Assembly (NCBI GenBank): GCA_003117195.1
Contig: BDSI01000053.1
Location: 578,457 to 642,456 of the forward strand
Direction: 5' to 3'
Source of the DNA: Eudorina sp. 2006-703-Eu-15
Taxonomy: Eukaryota > Chlorophyta > Chlorophyceae > Chlamydomonadales > Volvocaceae
Length of the DNA stretch: 64,000 nucleotides
The notes under the pieces are model-generated. The model did not search any database. It was given only the letters and a program-made list of their open reading frames with translations, and had not been told where the DNA came from. Position 1 is the first letter of the stretch; every line of letters starts with the position of its first letter. This document shows positions 22,401-35,060 of the stretch, piece by piece. A program made the translations under genes and the position numbers.

Positions 22401-24049
22401 TAAAAAGAAGCGGCTACCCGCTGGCGGAGCTGCTCACCTTCGGCGACAAGCGGCAGGTCGCCTCCTTCCTGGCCACGCTGCGAAAGACCGCTCTTGCTCC
22501 GGGCGGCGGCGGCCTGCAGACTGAGGACAAGCGAGCCGCGAAGTCTAAGGAAGTGGCAGTGAGCGTGTGGGTGATGTTCAACCTCCTGATCGCGGGTCAG
22601 CCTTTCCTGATGCGGCTCTGCGAAGCGGTGGACAGTCGGGTCGGCGGCCAGATGCTGTCGGCAGCCCCACAGGGCCCCGCCGAGTCGGCAGCCACCGAGC
22701 CGGCAGCCGCACAGCCTGAGGATCCAGCCGCCGCCGCCGCCGCCGCCGCGACGGCGACCCCACCGAACCCGCCATCTGAAGCGGAGGTGGTGAGACAGAT
22801 GGCAGCCGTGCTGTCAACGGGCGTTTCGTTGGGCCTGCACATGGTTGCCATGTCGGCTGAGGCGTATGCCGAGATGGTGCGAAGCTCGAATCCGAACAGA
22901 GATGACATGCTTCAGATCACGCTGGCGGTTTGTCCTTTTTGGTTTGGCTTACTGGCGTTGCCGCTGGTTGAACGGCAGGCGGGCTGCAGCAGCAACGGCA
23001 GTGGCAGCAGCCGCGATGACGGCAGCAGCGGCAGTAGCACCTGCGGAGGCGCGCGTGACAATGGAGTTGGGGTTGCCGACGACGGCAGTAGCGGAAGCAG
23101 CTGCAGCAGCAGCAATCCAGACCATCACTTCAGCAACGCTGCGGCACCGATGATGACAGGTGCCGTGGCCGTTGCCAGTGATAGCTGGCGGAAACAGGTG
23201 CTCTCAAAATGCGCCGTCGTAGCAGTGCTGGGGGCATCATTAAGGTGGCTCCAGGACCCGTACTGGCGCCGTACGATAGGGGAATCGGGTGCGGGTGCGC
23301 GTAGTGAAAATCTGTTGCAGCTTGCAGCTGGCCTGGTGTTGGTGGCCGGGGCCCTGCCGCGGGAGGTCGCTGCTGCGGCCGCGGCCGCGTCGGGCGGCGG
23401 CGCCGGTGGCAGCGCAAGCCGGCGGTCGCGCTCGCACAGGAAGGACACAGCCAGACCAGCCCCGCCGGATGCTCGTCCACTGTCGTACTGGCCACCGGAG
23501 CTCGTCCGAAGCCTGGCGGCTGACCTGAGGACAGAGAACCCGGATCGGCATGAGGGCCTGGCGCGGGCGCTGGATGCATTGGCGGGGCGGCTGGAGATGT
23601 GGGGTGCTGTGGGTGGTGGCGCAGCGGACGGGACCGGTGGGGCCGGCGTGACGCTGGATGGGGAGGAGCTGCGGGCGGTGCAGCAGGCGATGGGTCCGTT
23701 AGCGATGGCGGCCCACAGCCTGGGCGACCCGGCACCCGAGCTGGCCTCCTGGCTGCGCACCTGCGCCAACCCCGCCTGCGTCAATCTTGCCGGTGACACC
23801 GAGGCGGACCTCAAGCTGCAGGCCTGCGGCCGATGCGGTACAGTGTCGTACTGCAGCCGCGAGTGCCAGAAGGCGCACTGGGCCGCGTGCCACCGGTCCG
23901 AGTGCCCCGGGGCGGCCAAGACCGCGGCGGGGGTGGCGGAGGCTGTGGCGGCGACGGCCGCATCAGGGCACACCACAGCGTCGTCGTCATGGTCGTCGGC
24001 GTCGCCATCAGGCGCATCGCCGCCGATGGCTGGGGGAGCGGAGGCGTAG
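19440..24049 (+). CDS. Large MYND-finger protein, array copy 1
   Basis: Exon 1 is 19440-21939 and exon 2 is 22272-24049 (TAG); donor GTAAAT, acceptor GTGCAG, phase 1. The product has 1425 residues. The ATG (MTKSRRGTRQRPHG) was chosen because the same start is conserved in the other copies; the open frame extends upstream without an ATG. A MYND zinc finger lies at about residues 1331-1378: CANPAC, CGRC, YCSREC, then HWAACHRSEC. Spacing of the first pair is C-x4-C. The rest is Leu/Ala-rich and probably helical, with conserved blocks LLTLHAVAWWGAAAGPAT, LGPPLVSRRAVVALLLRMG and CLERLCRRAFRD, separated by Gly/Ser/Ala/Gln low-complexity spacers. MYND fingers mediate protein-protein contacts, often in transcriptional or signalling complexes. 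No SET domain is present, so methyltransferase activity is not expected. Function is otherwise unknown. Confidence 0.85.
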
Positions 24050-25140
24050 GAACCCTAGTTGGCGGAGAGATTGAAGTGAGATCCGGGTGCCGGGTATGTG
24101 GCAGCACCGGGTGGCGGGTGTGTGTGGCAGGGTCAGAGATGGGCCTCAGCGACCGATGGTTCTGTGGCTATTGACTCGGGCGGTCGTCGGACCTGACAGT
24201 CCCAAGGGTCGGGCGGTGCGTTTCTGTCACTATAGGGCGCCGGCAGACCTGTCTGTCAATCAGCCCGTCAGTCAGTCAGTCGCGACTCAGGCAGGTATTG
24301 TGCGCCGAATGACATGCCAGGGCGGCGGTGTAGCGCAGCTGGTGCGAGGTTTCTGCGTAGAGGGCACCGTCGCGGTGTGGGGCCCCGGCTGTTGGGGGTG
24401 ATGTACGGCAAGCCGGCAAGGTATTTGAGAATTTGACCACATGTTGGGCAGGGGTAAAGCAGGGCAGGGCAGGGCAGGGTAAAGCAGGGCAGGGCAGGGC
24501 AGGGCAGGGCAGGCGGATGTCACCCTCCCTTCATCAGACTGTGGAAGGTCTGGAGTACGGGTGGGATCATGTCGTCCAGGGAAGCAGCCCGAAGCTGCTC
24601 GTCAGCCAGCACTTTTAAGGGTGGGTCAAGCGGCGGCGGCCAGGTTCCTTCATTCAGGCGGCTTCAGGCGGTGGCCAGCGGGCTCGTCCCTCATGGCCGC
24701 GGACATCCCTGGGGGCGCCACCTGGCCGCGTGGCGGTGGCGCTCTGTGTGTGGTGGAAGTGATGAGACCCTCCCCGGGGAGCGGAGATGGGCTGGAAGTT
24801 ATGAGTCCAGCGGGGATGGCTGGACGACGATGAGCTGGACGGGGACAGGCGGATACAAGGGCGGATAAGCAAGTAGCTGGCGGTACATGTGGTTCACATG
24901 CATTCCACGTCAACCTGTACACATACGCACACGTTCTTTTTGTGGTCTGGTGGGGCAGCCGGGGAGGCTGCTGCGGGGGGCCAGGGACGGAGGCGCCTGG
25001 CTGAGGCAAGGGGGGCTGGAAGGGCAGGCAGTCGGACAGGCAGAGCGCAGTCGGACAGGCAGCGACAGTAGGCAGGAATAGATAACCAGGCGGGCAGGCA
25101 GGAGGAAAGGCGGACAGCAAAGGCAGGAAGACCGAGAAGG
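24050..25140 (+). repeat. 3' module of MYND unit 1
   Basis: Non-coding. It resembles the DNA after the other copies (31749-32740, 33756-34700, 42110-42890, 50830-51345, 60328-61215). Shared pieces include GAGGGCACCGTCGCGGTG, CTGTGGAAGGTCTGGAGTAC and CTGGCTGAGGCAAGGGGGG. A G-run tract (GGGCA repeats, 24459-24513) sits in the middle. It is probably 3' UTR plus downstream flank. Confidence 0.65.
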
Positions 25141-26539
25141 TGACGCCCATACCCTCCGTGATTTGGAATGCGTGTACCGTAGATGGACATTTAAATGGGC
25201 CGTGGATGGAATAACTGTCATGGGCGTTGAAGTTCGCCAGATCTCTTCCTTTGATGTCGGCAGTTGGGCGGGCTCCCTGGTGTTTGTTCAGCTATCCCTA
25301 GCTATCCGGGCCCGTCGACCCATGTGGTGAGGTGGGGTCCACGGCGAGGAAGTGACGGTAGGTGGCTAGCTCCCCAAGCGTTGGGAAGGAGGCAGCGATG
25401 CAGGACCGTCGCGGCAGCCTCTTGCTGGACACCTCCGGGTTGCTTGGGGCTTATGGGGGGCCTGATGGAAGCTTGCCATCATGCCACGGCATACTGTTGT
25501 ACGACACGATCGTCGACAAGCCCTTGTTAATGACCTCGGCAGCGGCTACGGTTGGCCCCCGTGAACGGGTGGTAGAGTGGGCGCGGGGGGTGCACTTGTC
25601 CGGTGTGCCAAGATGGTGCGGTTTCGTTTTTTGCAGTGTGTGGCGAGGAGGCGACGGCTGTCACCGATGACCCACGGCGAAGTCATAAAAAATATTGTAT
25701 TTTATTGTCACCCACCACAGCACACAGCGCATGTCCATGTCGATCCACAAGGAAGCTTCCGAATCGGTAAAGCGGATGGACTTGGCCGTTGCGGCAGAGT
25801 TAGGCTGAAAGAGGTTCCAACGTTTTGGGGGAGGGTACAGTTGGTCTGGGTCGGGGACGTGGTACGATGACGTGAGTCGATTCTGGTCGGGCCGAGGTCG
25901 GCCGAGGACGGAAGGGCAATGCATCGGGGATGGGCGGGCGGGACGCATCGGCGTCGTCGACCGGATCTATTGGTGTCGCTGGCGGTACCGTGGGTAGTAG
26001 CAGCCACAGCGGAGCGTAGGTTTTCCGCCATCGCGCCCTTCCCGTGTCTTCCATCTGTCCCAGGTTGTCAGGCTCCGCCCGCTGCCTATTGCACAGCCTC
26101 CACCGCCCACAAGGTCTTAGCAACACGTTGCAAGCCGCGTCTTCGCTGCCACTGCGGAGCTGGGTCGGTTCCGGAGCCGGCAGAGAGCAGGGCGCTTGGG
26201 GAAGAGAAGCAACGGGCGGCTGTAATCCCATATGCGACCCCCCGCCCTGTTGGGTGCACATTCCTGTTAGATTGCCGCCTCATGGGTGCGTGTTGTGAGT
26301 GCGGCCGCATGTGATGCGGTGGTGCGTAATCAAATCGTCACCGACCCAGTCAACGACGTTCACATGGACGTGCTGCGGGAACGAGGCACGGAGTGCCTGA
26401 GCCCGTCGGAGCGGCCTGGGCTTCCGATGAGGGCTACTCGGTGAGGTTGCGGGTAGCCGAAACTAGGGTACCGTATGATTTCAAAATTCCGGTCCTGGCC
26501 GACACTTGCAACTTGTAACTGAGTTCGGTGCAGATGTGC
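25141..26539. other. Spacer between MYND units 1 and 2
   Basis: No gene recognised. It contains a repeat-like stretch (about 25290-25690) with GTGCACTTGTCCGGTGTGCC and CACCGATGACCCACGG that is related to 45500-45625. The remainder is GC-rich, with open frames of no clear meaning. Confidence 0.4.
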
Positions 26540-27076
26540 TGCAGTGTATTCCACGATTCCAAGTCACACATCGTCTACACTGTACACATGTGGAAATGCC
26601 AGCTAAGTGAACGATGAGTTTAGGGGCCGCATTCCGTCAGTGGAAACCCCCTGTTGGCAGGCATATATGCATGGCAACAGAATGATGAATAGCGGAGATA
26701 AGATACAAGGTAACATAGTCCAATCTGGCCCAGTTGTTCATTCGCGCCGCTGTACCGTACACCCTCGTGGGTCAATCAAACTTCCGGATTATCAACCGCG
26801 ATGCAGTAGTGCAACAGTATACCTTTGCGAGAGCTGTGTGAAATAACTGCGTGGAACGCAACGCATTTTGTATGGAATTTTGCCGAAACCAAAGTGCAAA
26901 GAAGGCAAACCGCAGCATGGCCACACGTTCAGAATAGCTGCAATGGTTGCGCTGCCCATGACATACCATATACCATTGAATGTACCCTTCTCTGTAGCGA
27001 CACATCTGCTAGCGCACTGATGTAGGGATTCCTTTGTTCCTTGTCGGGCGACTTCCAAAACGTAGGCCATCGCAAA
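26540..27076 (+). promoter_or_regulatory. Upstream region of MYND gene 2
   Basis: Collinear with 18958-19439 in patches (AAGTCACACATCGTC; GCCGAAACCAAAGTGCAAAG). Confidence 0.4.
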
Positions 27077-30000
27077 ATGACCAGGCCAAGACGCGGAGCA
27101 AGGCGGAGCCGTCTCGGCGGCTCGTCGCAAACAGAACCTGCTTTCAACAAGCTTTTTCCGCCAGAGGTCGCCGAGCTGCTGCACCAGCTTCCCTGGCAGG
27201 CGGCTTCGCTGCTGCAGGTTGTAACTAGTCGGCGGGGGGAGCAGCAGCAGCAGCCGCAGCAGCCGCAGTACCAGGGCCCTGCGCCAGTGGGAGACCAGGG
27301 CGCACCTGGCTGTGTCGAGCTTGCCAATGATCTGAAACAGCGTCTCCGACGGACGGTAGTCATCTTGAACTTGTTCGCACAAGATCAGCCTGAGGAAGCT
27401 AAGGCTGCTGCTCGAGCGCTTCTCTCGGACCCGGTCACATGCCGCGCGCTGCTGACCCTTCACGCGGTCTCATGGTGGGGTGCAGCCGCAGGGCCCGCCA
27501 CCGCAGAAGATGAAGACGAAGAAGACGGCGACGGCGACGAAGACGAAGACGAAGATTACAGGAGCTTTGCAGTTGAAAACCTGGCGCTAGTCATTCTGTG
27601 GTGGTGCATGGCGGCTGCCGGACTGCATGGCACCCCGGTCACACCGCGCACCTTCTCATCGAGACCACCTTCTAGCTGCTCGGTGGCACCGCCCAGCCAC
27701 TCAGCGGCGGCAGGCGGTCAGCAGCGGGTGACACGCGCCCTGCTGCGGATGGGCAGCCTGCAGCTGCTCAGCCGGCGGCTGGATTCCGCTGTGGCAATGG
27801 GACGCGATCTGCTTCGGGCGGTGGGCTGCTGTGGCGGCGATGAAGGTGGCGAGGCCGCGGCAGCACCGGTGGCGGCAGCAGCTGCAGAAACTTGCGGCGG
27901 TGAACCCAGCGGCACAGCAGCGGCTGACGGTGGCGCCGCCGAGCTGTCCGCGGCAACTGCACACCAGCTGCGAGGTGCCGTACCGGAGACATCATCATCC
28001 TCAGCAGCAAGAGCAGCTTCACCACACACCGCAGCTGCAGGGCCGCCCGTGACTGTCGCTACCTCCGCAGCCACCGCCACTGCACCAGCAGCACCAGCAG
28101 CACCAGCACCAGCAAACACCGCTGCGGCAGTCGCCGTTGCACCCGACAGAGCAGTGATGGCGGCGGCAGCGACCATTGCGCCACCCACTGCTAGTCGAAA
28201 AATTGGTTCTGTGCTCTTGAGCTTAGGTGTGGAGCTCCAAGAGTCTCTGAGCTTCCTCACCAGCGTCAATCTCATGCTTCCACAGCTTCTTTTCCTGGAG
28301 TCAGGGGCAGCGAAAGGTACCCCAGGGAAGTTGCCACATCGCACCAGCGGGCAGCGCAGCGGCGGCGCCGGAGGCAGCAGCGGAGGCCTCGGGGAGGGGG
28401 TGCGGATATCGCCGGACATGGACGAGCTGGCGGCCCACCTGGCGGGCAGCCACGTGCTGGAGCACACGTCGCGGGTGGTGGTCACGGCCCTGGAGCTGGC
28501 GTGGGCGATGGGGGAGCGGTTGGCTGCTGAGCAGTCAGACCTTTCCGATGCCGCGGCGGAGGGAGCCAGCTGCAGTCCGGGCCAGCAACAAGACGATGAT
28601 GGACGTTACGGAGGAGACGTGCTGGGTGCACTGTCTAACGGCTTGGAGCGTTTTGCTGATATAGCCAGTCTTATGGTCACAGACTTCCCTCCGGCCATCA
28701 GAAGCGGCGGCCTCCTGCGCCAGGCCCTCTCTGGGCCCTGCGTGCAGTTCCTGGCGCTGGCGGCGGGGCTGGCGGCACTCAGCGCCGCCGATGGCGGGCC
28801 GGTGTACGGCATGCCCGCAGACCTGCTGCACGGCCTGCAGCGCGCCATTCGATACTCCGCGGCCGAGGCTCCCTGCCGCGGTCCAGGCAGGCGGCGGCAG
28901 GCGGTCCTCGTCCAGGTGCTGTCGCCTGCGGCCCGCAGCGCGCTGCAGTTCTTCTTGACGTATGCTGCCCTGCAAGTATTCGGTCCGCCGCTGGTGAGCC
29001 GCCGCGCGGTTGTGGCGCTGCTGCTGCGCATGGGGCGGTTGGCGGTGGCGTCCGCTCGGACCTGGAAGGAGGCCCAGGTGGATGACCCGGGGCAGGAGAG
29101 GGTGGCGGCGGTGTCGGGGAGCGGCGGCAGCTCAGCCGCCGGGAGTGCCGCCGCTGGGCGTGGGCCGCCGACCCGTGGGTCACCGGAGGGAAGCGGCCGT
29201 CAGGATGTTGGCGGTGGCGGTGGCGCAGCGGAGCCGCACCCGGCTTCGGCACCGCTGCAAGCCCTGCCACTGCAGATGGTGCTGCCGGACGACGAGCAGC
29301 TAGCCCCAGACGCGGTATTCGTGCTGCACACCCTTCGGAAGGAGCTGCTCCGGGGTGGCGGCCCCACATCCACTGCGGATGGTGGCGGCTGGTGGGCGGC
29401 CGCAGCCGTTGACCTTTGGCGGCTGGCGGTTGATGTTGTGGCACACGTGCCGTGGTGTCTGGACGGCGACGCTGAAGGGATGTTAGCGAGCTGTCTATCG
29501 CCGCGGTTGACGTCTGCGGATGATGGCGGCGGTGTGAACGGCGATGATGATGGCGGCAGCAGCAGCGGCGACAGCCAGGAAGGCGTTTCTACAGCTGGTG
29601 GTGCGGATGGCGTTCAAGGTAAATGTGCTGGCACGTTGAGAGGGCGTACCCAACAAGCCTGTTACGCACACTGTACGTCTGTCGAGTCGGTACGGCATTT
29701 ACCCTGTATCTTTTTGAGCCGTGAGGGCGAGGCGCCAGGCTGTTTTCCGCAGCGAGATGCACGCGCAACACCCTTCACCCTCCTGAGGTCTTCTTTTTGG
29801 AAAACAACTCTTCTTGATCAACGCACCCACCATTGATTGGATACTACTCCTACGGCCGGCGTTGCGGCGGTTATTCCCAACGTGCACCTGAAAAGCATGG
29901 CGGTACGGCAATGCTCCTCCTCCGTCCCGCGGGTCTTCTGCTTTCCCTGCAGGCGTTGGCGGCGCTGCGGTGGCGGCGGCGCTGCAGGGGGGCCTGCTGC

Positions 30001-31748
30001 CCTGCCTGGAGCGGCTGTGCCGCCGCGCGTTCCGCGACCCGTCCGGGCCGGAGTGGCGCCTGTTGCAGACGCTCCTCAAAAGAAGTGAATACCCGCTGGC
30101 TGAGCTGCTGGCGTTCGGCGACAAACGGCAGGTCGCCTGCTTCCTGGTCACGCTGCGAAAGACCAAGATGGCGGTTCTCGCTCCGGGCTGCGGCCTGCAG
30201 ACTGAGGACCAGCGAGCCGTGAAGTCTAAGGAAGCGGCAGTGAGCGTGAGGGTGCTGTTCAACCTCCTGATCGCGGGTCGGCCTTTCCTGCTGCGGCTCT
30301 GCGAAGCGGTGGACCGTCCGGCCGGTGGCCAGATGCTGTCGACAGCCCCACAGGGCCCCGCCGAGTCGGCAGCCCCACAGGGCCCCGCTGAGTCGACAGC
30401 CCCGCAGCCTGAGGAGCCAGCCGCCGCCGCCGCGACGGCGAGCCCTCCGAACCCGCCATCTGAAGCGGTGGTGGTGAGGCAGCTGGCAGCCGTGCTGTCA
30501 ACGGCAATGTCCCTGGGCCTGCACACGTTTGCAAAGTCGGCGGAGGCGTGTGCCGAGATGGTGCGAAGCTCGAATCCGACCACCGATGACATGCTTCGGA
30601 GCATGCTGGCGGTTTGTCCGTTTTGGTTTGGCTTACTGGCGTTGCCGCTGGTTGAACGGCAGGCGGGCTGCAGCAGCAACGGCAGTGGCAGCAGCCACGA
30701 TGACGGCAGCAGCGGCAGTAGTACCTGTGGAGGCGCACGTGACAATGGTGGTGGGTTTGCCACCGACGGCAGTAGTACCAGCCGCAGCAGCAACACAGAC
30801 CATCACTTCAGCAACTCTGCGGCCCCGAGCATTACTGGTGCCGCGGCCGTTGGCTGTGATAGCTGGCTGAAACAGGTGCTCCTTGATTGCTCTGCGATAG
30901 CAGTGCTGGGGGCATCATTGAGGTGGCTGCAGGACCCGTTCTGGCGCCGTACAGTAGGGGAATCGGGTGCGGGTGCGCGAAATGAAAATCTGCTGCAGCT
31001 GGCAGCTGGCCTGGTGCTGGTGGCCGGGGCTCTGCCACGGGAGTTGGCGGCGGCGGCCGCGGCCCCGGCGGGAAGCGGCACCGGTGGCGGCATTACCGGT
31101 AGACCCGGTGGCGGCGGCGGCACCGGTGGCAGCACAAGCCGGCGGTCGCACAGGCACCGGAAGGACACAGCCAGACCAGCCCCGCCGGATGCTCGTCCAC
31201 TGTCGTTCTGGCCACCGGAGCTCGTCCGAAGCCTGGCGGCCGACCTCCGGAGGGCGAACCCGCACCGGCATGAGGGCCTTGCGCGGGCGCTGGAGGCTTT
31301 GGCGGGGCGGCTGGAGATGTGGGGTGCTGTGGGTGGTGGCGCAGCGGACGGGGCCGACATGACGCTGGATGGGGAGGATCTGCGGGCGGTGCAGCAGGCG
31401 ATGGGTCTGTTGGTGGTTGCAGCCCGCAGCCTGGGCGACCCGGCCCCCGAGCTGGCCTCCTGGCTGCGCACCTGCGCCAACCCCGCCTGCGTCAACCTGG
31501 CCGGGGACACCGAGGCGGACCTCAAGCTGCAGGCCTGCGGCAGGTGCGGTACAGTGTCGTACTGCAGCCGAGAGTGCCAGAAGGCGCACTGGGCCGCGTG
31601 CCACCGGTTGCAGTGCCCCGGGGCGGCCAAGACCGCGGCGGGGGAGGCAGCGGCAACGACGGCATCACGGCACACCACAGCGGCATCGTCGTCGTCGTCA
31701 GGCGCACCGCCGCCGATGGCTGGGGGAGCGGAGGCGCAGCAACATTAG
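27077..31748 (+). CDS. Large MYND-finger protein, array copy 2
   Basis: Exon 1 is 27077-29618 and exon 2 is 29953-31748 (TAG); donor GTAAAT, acceptor CCTGCAG, phase 1. The product has 1445 residues and starts MTRPRRGARRSRLGG. The MYND finger begins at about residue 1355 and is intact (CANPAC, CGRC, YCSREC, HWAACHRLQC). Conserved blocks and order are as in copy 1. Copy-specific changes sit mostly in the low-complexity spacers: an acidic stretch near residue 155 (EDEDEEDGDGDEDEDED), Ala/Pro runs, and a duplicated AAPQGPAES unit in exon 2. The 334-bp intron is similar to that of copy 1. Role as for copy 1: a scaffold or protein-contact role is inferred from the finger only. Confidence 0.85.
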
Positions 31749-32740
31749 GTGCATGGTGGCAGCAGCGGTGGCGCAGGAGCGCCAGGGGGCGGAGAGAGAG
31801 AAGGGAGGACCGGTCGGCGGGTGTGTGGCAGCACCGGTCGGCGGGTGTGTGGCAGCACCGGTCGGCGGGTGTGTGGCAGCACCGGTCGGAGATGGATCTC
31901 AGGGGCCGATGGGTCTGCGATGATGGACTCGGGCGGTCGTCGTACAAACCCTAGAGTCCCAAGGGTCGGCCGGTGCGCTCCATGACAGGGCGGTGTAGCA
32001 GAGCTGGGAAGTTCCGCGATAGAGGGCACCGTCGCGGTGTGGGGCCCCGGTTGTAGGGTGCGCTGTACGGCAAGCCTGCAAGGTGTTCGACATACGTCGG
32101 GTAGGGTAGGGCAGGACAGGCGGATGTCACCTTCCGTCCGACTGTGGAAGGTCTGGAGTACGGCTGAGAACACGTCGTCCTGGGAAGCAGCCTTCAGCTG
32201 TTCGTCAGCCCGCATTTGTAGGTAGGGCAGGTCATGCGGCCGCGGCCAGGTTCCATCATACCGGCGGCTTCAGGCGGTGGCCAGGCGGCGGCCAGGCGGT
32301 TCCATTCAGGGCACCGGCATGCATCCCTGGGCGCTACCTGGGCGGTCTCTGTCTCCGTGATTGGAGTGACGAGATACGCGGTAGCGGCCAGGTGCCACCG
32401 CGAGGGATGTGGAGTTGTGGACCTCTTGCATGGGATGGGATGGGATGGGAAGGGAGGCAGCTGGTGGTACCTGGTTGCGTCGGGTACTGCGATAGGGGCC
32501 AGGTGCCATCAGAGGATGGTTGTGGACCAGTTGCATGCCACGTCAACCTGCCCACACTCGCACATGGCTGGGGGCCAGGGACGGAGGCGCCTGGCTGGGG
32601 CAAGGGGGGCTGGAAGGGTAGGCAGGCGGACTGGCAGAGCGCAGTCGGACAGGGGGGCGGGGCGGCGGGCAAAACCGGACAGACACGGGAGGGGGGCCAG
32701 GAGATGACGTCCATGCTGCATCATGGAAGACGGAGCGCTG
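31749..32740 (+). repeat. 3' module of MYND unit 2
   Basis: Related to the other 3' modules. Near its start is a tandem run of a 24-bp unit (GGCGGGTGTGTGGCAGCACC plus CGGT; about 31817-31888), and near 32430 GGGAT repeats. Confidence 0.6.
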
Positions 32741-32756
32741 GTGGAATATAGCTTGC

Positions 32757-33755
32757 ATGGACCGCCTTGCGTGGGCAGGGGCAGTACGTACGGCACCGTA
32801 CGTCAATGGACGACGTCAGCGAGGGATCAGTGCGTGCATGTACGTAACACCGCGTTCCAATGGATGCGCAGGGTGGCGCAGGCATGTGGAAGGAAGCCTC
32901 AGGCGGCAAACGGACCCTTACTGGCGCCGTACGGTTGGGGAAATAAGTAAGCCAAATGCCAACATTTTGGACCTGGCGGTCAGCCTAGTGCTGGTGGCCG
33001 TGACCCTGCCGCGGGTGGCGGCAGCGGCGGCGGCAGGATGCACCGGTGGAGGAGCAACACGAGGCCGTGGTGCTGCGGGCATTACCGGCAGACCCGGTGG
33101 CGGCAGCGGCGCCGGTGGCAGCGGAAGCCGGCGGTCGAGCTCGCACAGGAAGGACACAGCCAAACAAGTCGCGCCGCATGCTCGTCCACTGTCGTACTGG
33201 CCGCTGGAGCTCGTCCGAGCCCTGGCGGCCGACCTGCGGACAGAGGGCCTACACCGGTATGGAGGCCTTGCACGGGCGCTGGAGGCCCTGGCGACGCGGC
33301 TGGAGGTGTGGGGTGCGGGTGGTGGTGCACCGGACGGGGCCGGCATGACGCTGGATGGGGAGGAGCTGCAGGCGTTGCAGCAGGCGATAGGTCCGTTGGT
33401 GGTTGCAGCCCGCAGCCTGGGCGACCCGGCCCCCGTGCTGGCCTCCTGGCTGCGCACCTGCGCCAACCCCGCCTGCGTCAACCTGGCCGGTGACACCGAG
33501 GCGGAACTCAAGCTGCAGCCCTGCGGCAGGTGCGGTACAGTGTCGTACTGCAGCCGAGAGTGCCAGAAGGCGCACTGGGCCGCGTGCCACCGGTTGCAGT
33601 GCCCCGGGGCGGCCAAGACCGCGCCGGTGCCAGTGGTGGAGGCTGTGGCGGCGACGGCAGCATCAGGGCACGCCACAGCGTCGTCATCGTCATCGTCGTC
33701 GTCGTCAGGCGCATCGAGGATGGTGGCGGCAGCAGAAGAGGCGCAGCAACGTTAG
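32757..33755 (+). pseudogene. 5'-truncated MYND gene (copy 2b), C-terminal third only
   Basis: Similarity to copies 1 and 2 starts abruptly near 32905 (DPYWRRTVGE) and continues in one open frame to a TAG at 33753-33755, with an intact MYND finger beginning at 33459 (CANPAC, CGRC, YCSREC, HWAACHRLQC). The frame is open back to about 32757, but the preceding residues are unrelated to the family. No exon 1 is present. It could be a dead fragment, or a short finger-only protein if a promoter was picked up. Lack of stops over 850 bp suggests it is recent or still constrained. Confidence 0.7.
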
Positions 33756-34714
33756 GTGCATGGCGGCAGCAGCGGAGCCCCAGGGGGCGGCGAGATAGAA
33801 GCAGAGATCGGGGTAGCGAGTGTGTGGCAGGGTCGGAGATGGGTCTCAGCGGCCGATGGGTCTGCAATGATGGACTCGGGCGGTCGTCGTACTTGAGAGT
33901 CCCAAGGGTCGGCCGGTGCGTTTCTTTCACTGTAGGCGGCCGGCAGACCTGTCCGTCAGTCCGTCAGTCTGGACTCAGGATGGTGTTGTGTGCGCTTGAT
34001 GACATGACATGACAGGGCGGCGGTGCAGCAGGTGGTGAGAGATTTCTGCGTAGAGGGCACCGTCGTGGTGTATGTGGGGCTCCGGCTGTAGAGGTGCTGT
34101 GCGGGGGGCCGGCTAGGTCTTGGACATGCATCGGGTAGGGTAGGGTAGGGTAGGGTAGGGTAGGGCAGGGCAGGGTAGGTCAGGCGGATGGGACCCTCCC
34201 TTCTTCAGACTGTGGAAGGTCTGCAGTACGGATGAGAGCACGTCATCCAGGGATGCAGTCCGAAGCCAGCATTTGAGCGAAGGTCAGGACTTCAGACGGC
34301 GGCCAGGCCCGTCCATTCAGGGCGCAGGCATCCCTGGGGGTGCTTCCTGGCCGCGTGGCGGTGTTTCTGTAGCTGGTGGTACCTGGTTTCGCCGGGTACC
34401 GCGATAGGGGTCAGGTGGCACCAGAGGATGGTTGTGGGCCGCATGCATGCCACGTCCACCTGTATACATACGCACACGTTCATTTTGCGGTCTCGTGGGG
34501 CAGCCGGGGAGGCTGCTGCGGGGGGCCAGGGACGGAGGCGCCTGGCTGAGGCAAGGGGGGCTGGAAGGGTGGGCAGGCAGATAGGCAGATGGGTGTACAG
34601 GCCAGGCGGACTGGCAGGCGGGCAGCCAAGGCAGGACGGCCCGAGAGGATGACGCCCGTGCCTATAACGAAAGACGGATTGCTGGTGGAATATAGTTTGC
34701 ATGGGCATTGATTG
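33756..34714 (+). repeat. 3' module of MYND unit 2b, with (GGGTA)n
   Basis: Same kind of module as after copy 1. The G-run tract here is GGGTA repeated six times (34135-34166), followed by GGGCA units. Confidence 0.6.
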
Positions 34715-35060
34715 ATACTGGCCGGGCCGGAGCTCGTCCGAAGCCTGGCGGCCGACCTCCAGAGGGCGAACCCGCACCGGCATGAGGGCCTGGCGCGGGC
34801 GCTGGAGGCCCTGGCGGGGCGGCTGGAGATGTGGGGTGCTGTGGGTGGTGGCGCATAGGACGGGGCCGGCGGGGCCGGCATGACGGTGGATGGGAAGGAG
34901 CTGCGGGCGGTGCAGCAGGCGATGGGTCCGTTGGTGATGGCGGCCCGCAGCCTGGGTGACCCGCGGGTGGAGGTGGCCTCCTGGCTGCGGTGAAGCAGTC
35001 GAGTGCCCAGTGGGGGCCAAGACCTACCGCGGCCGGGGCGCCCACGGCATCAGGTCGTCA
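34715..35060 (+). pseudogene. MYND gene relic lacking the zinc finger (copy 2c)
   Basis: Begins inside exon 2 (ELVRSLAADLQRANPHRHEG). A premature TAG lies at 34856-34858 after GAVGGGA. At 34988 the sequence jumps from ASWLR straight to the region after the finger, so the whole MYND finger is deleted. Junction: TGGCTGCGGTGAAGCAGTCG. Confidence 0.8.

Noticed and set aside
34135..34180. (GGGTA)n tract as an internal telomere
   Set aside because: The green-algal telomere unit is TTTTAGGG; here the tract is a local variant of the GGGCA runs in the other 3' modules.
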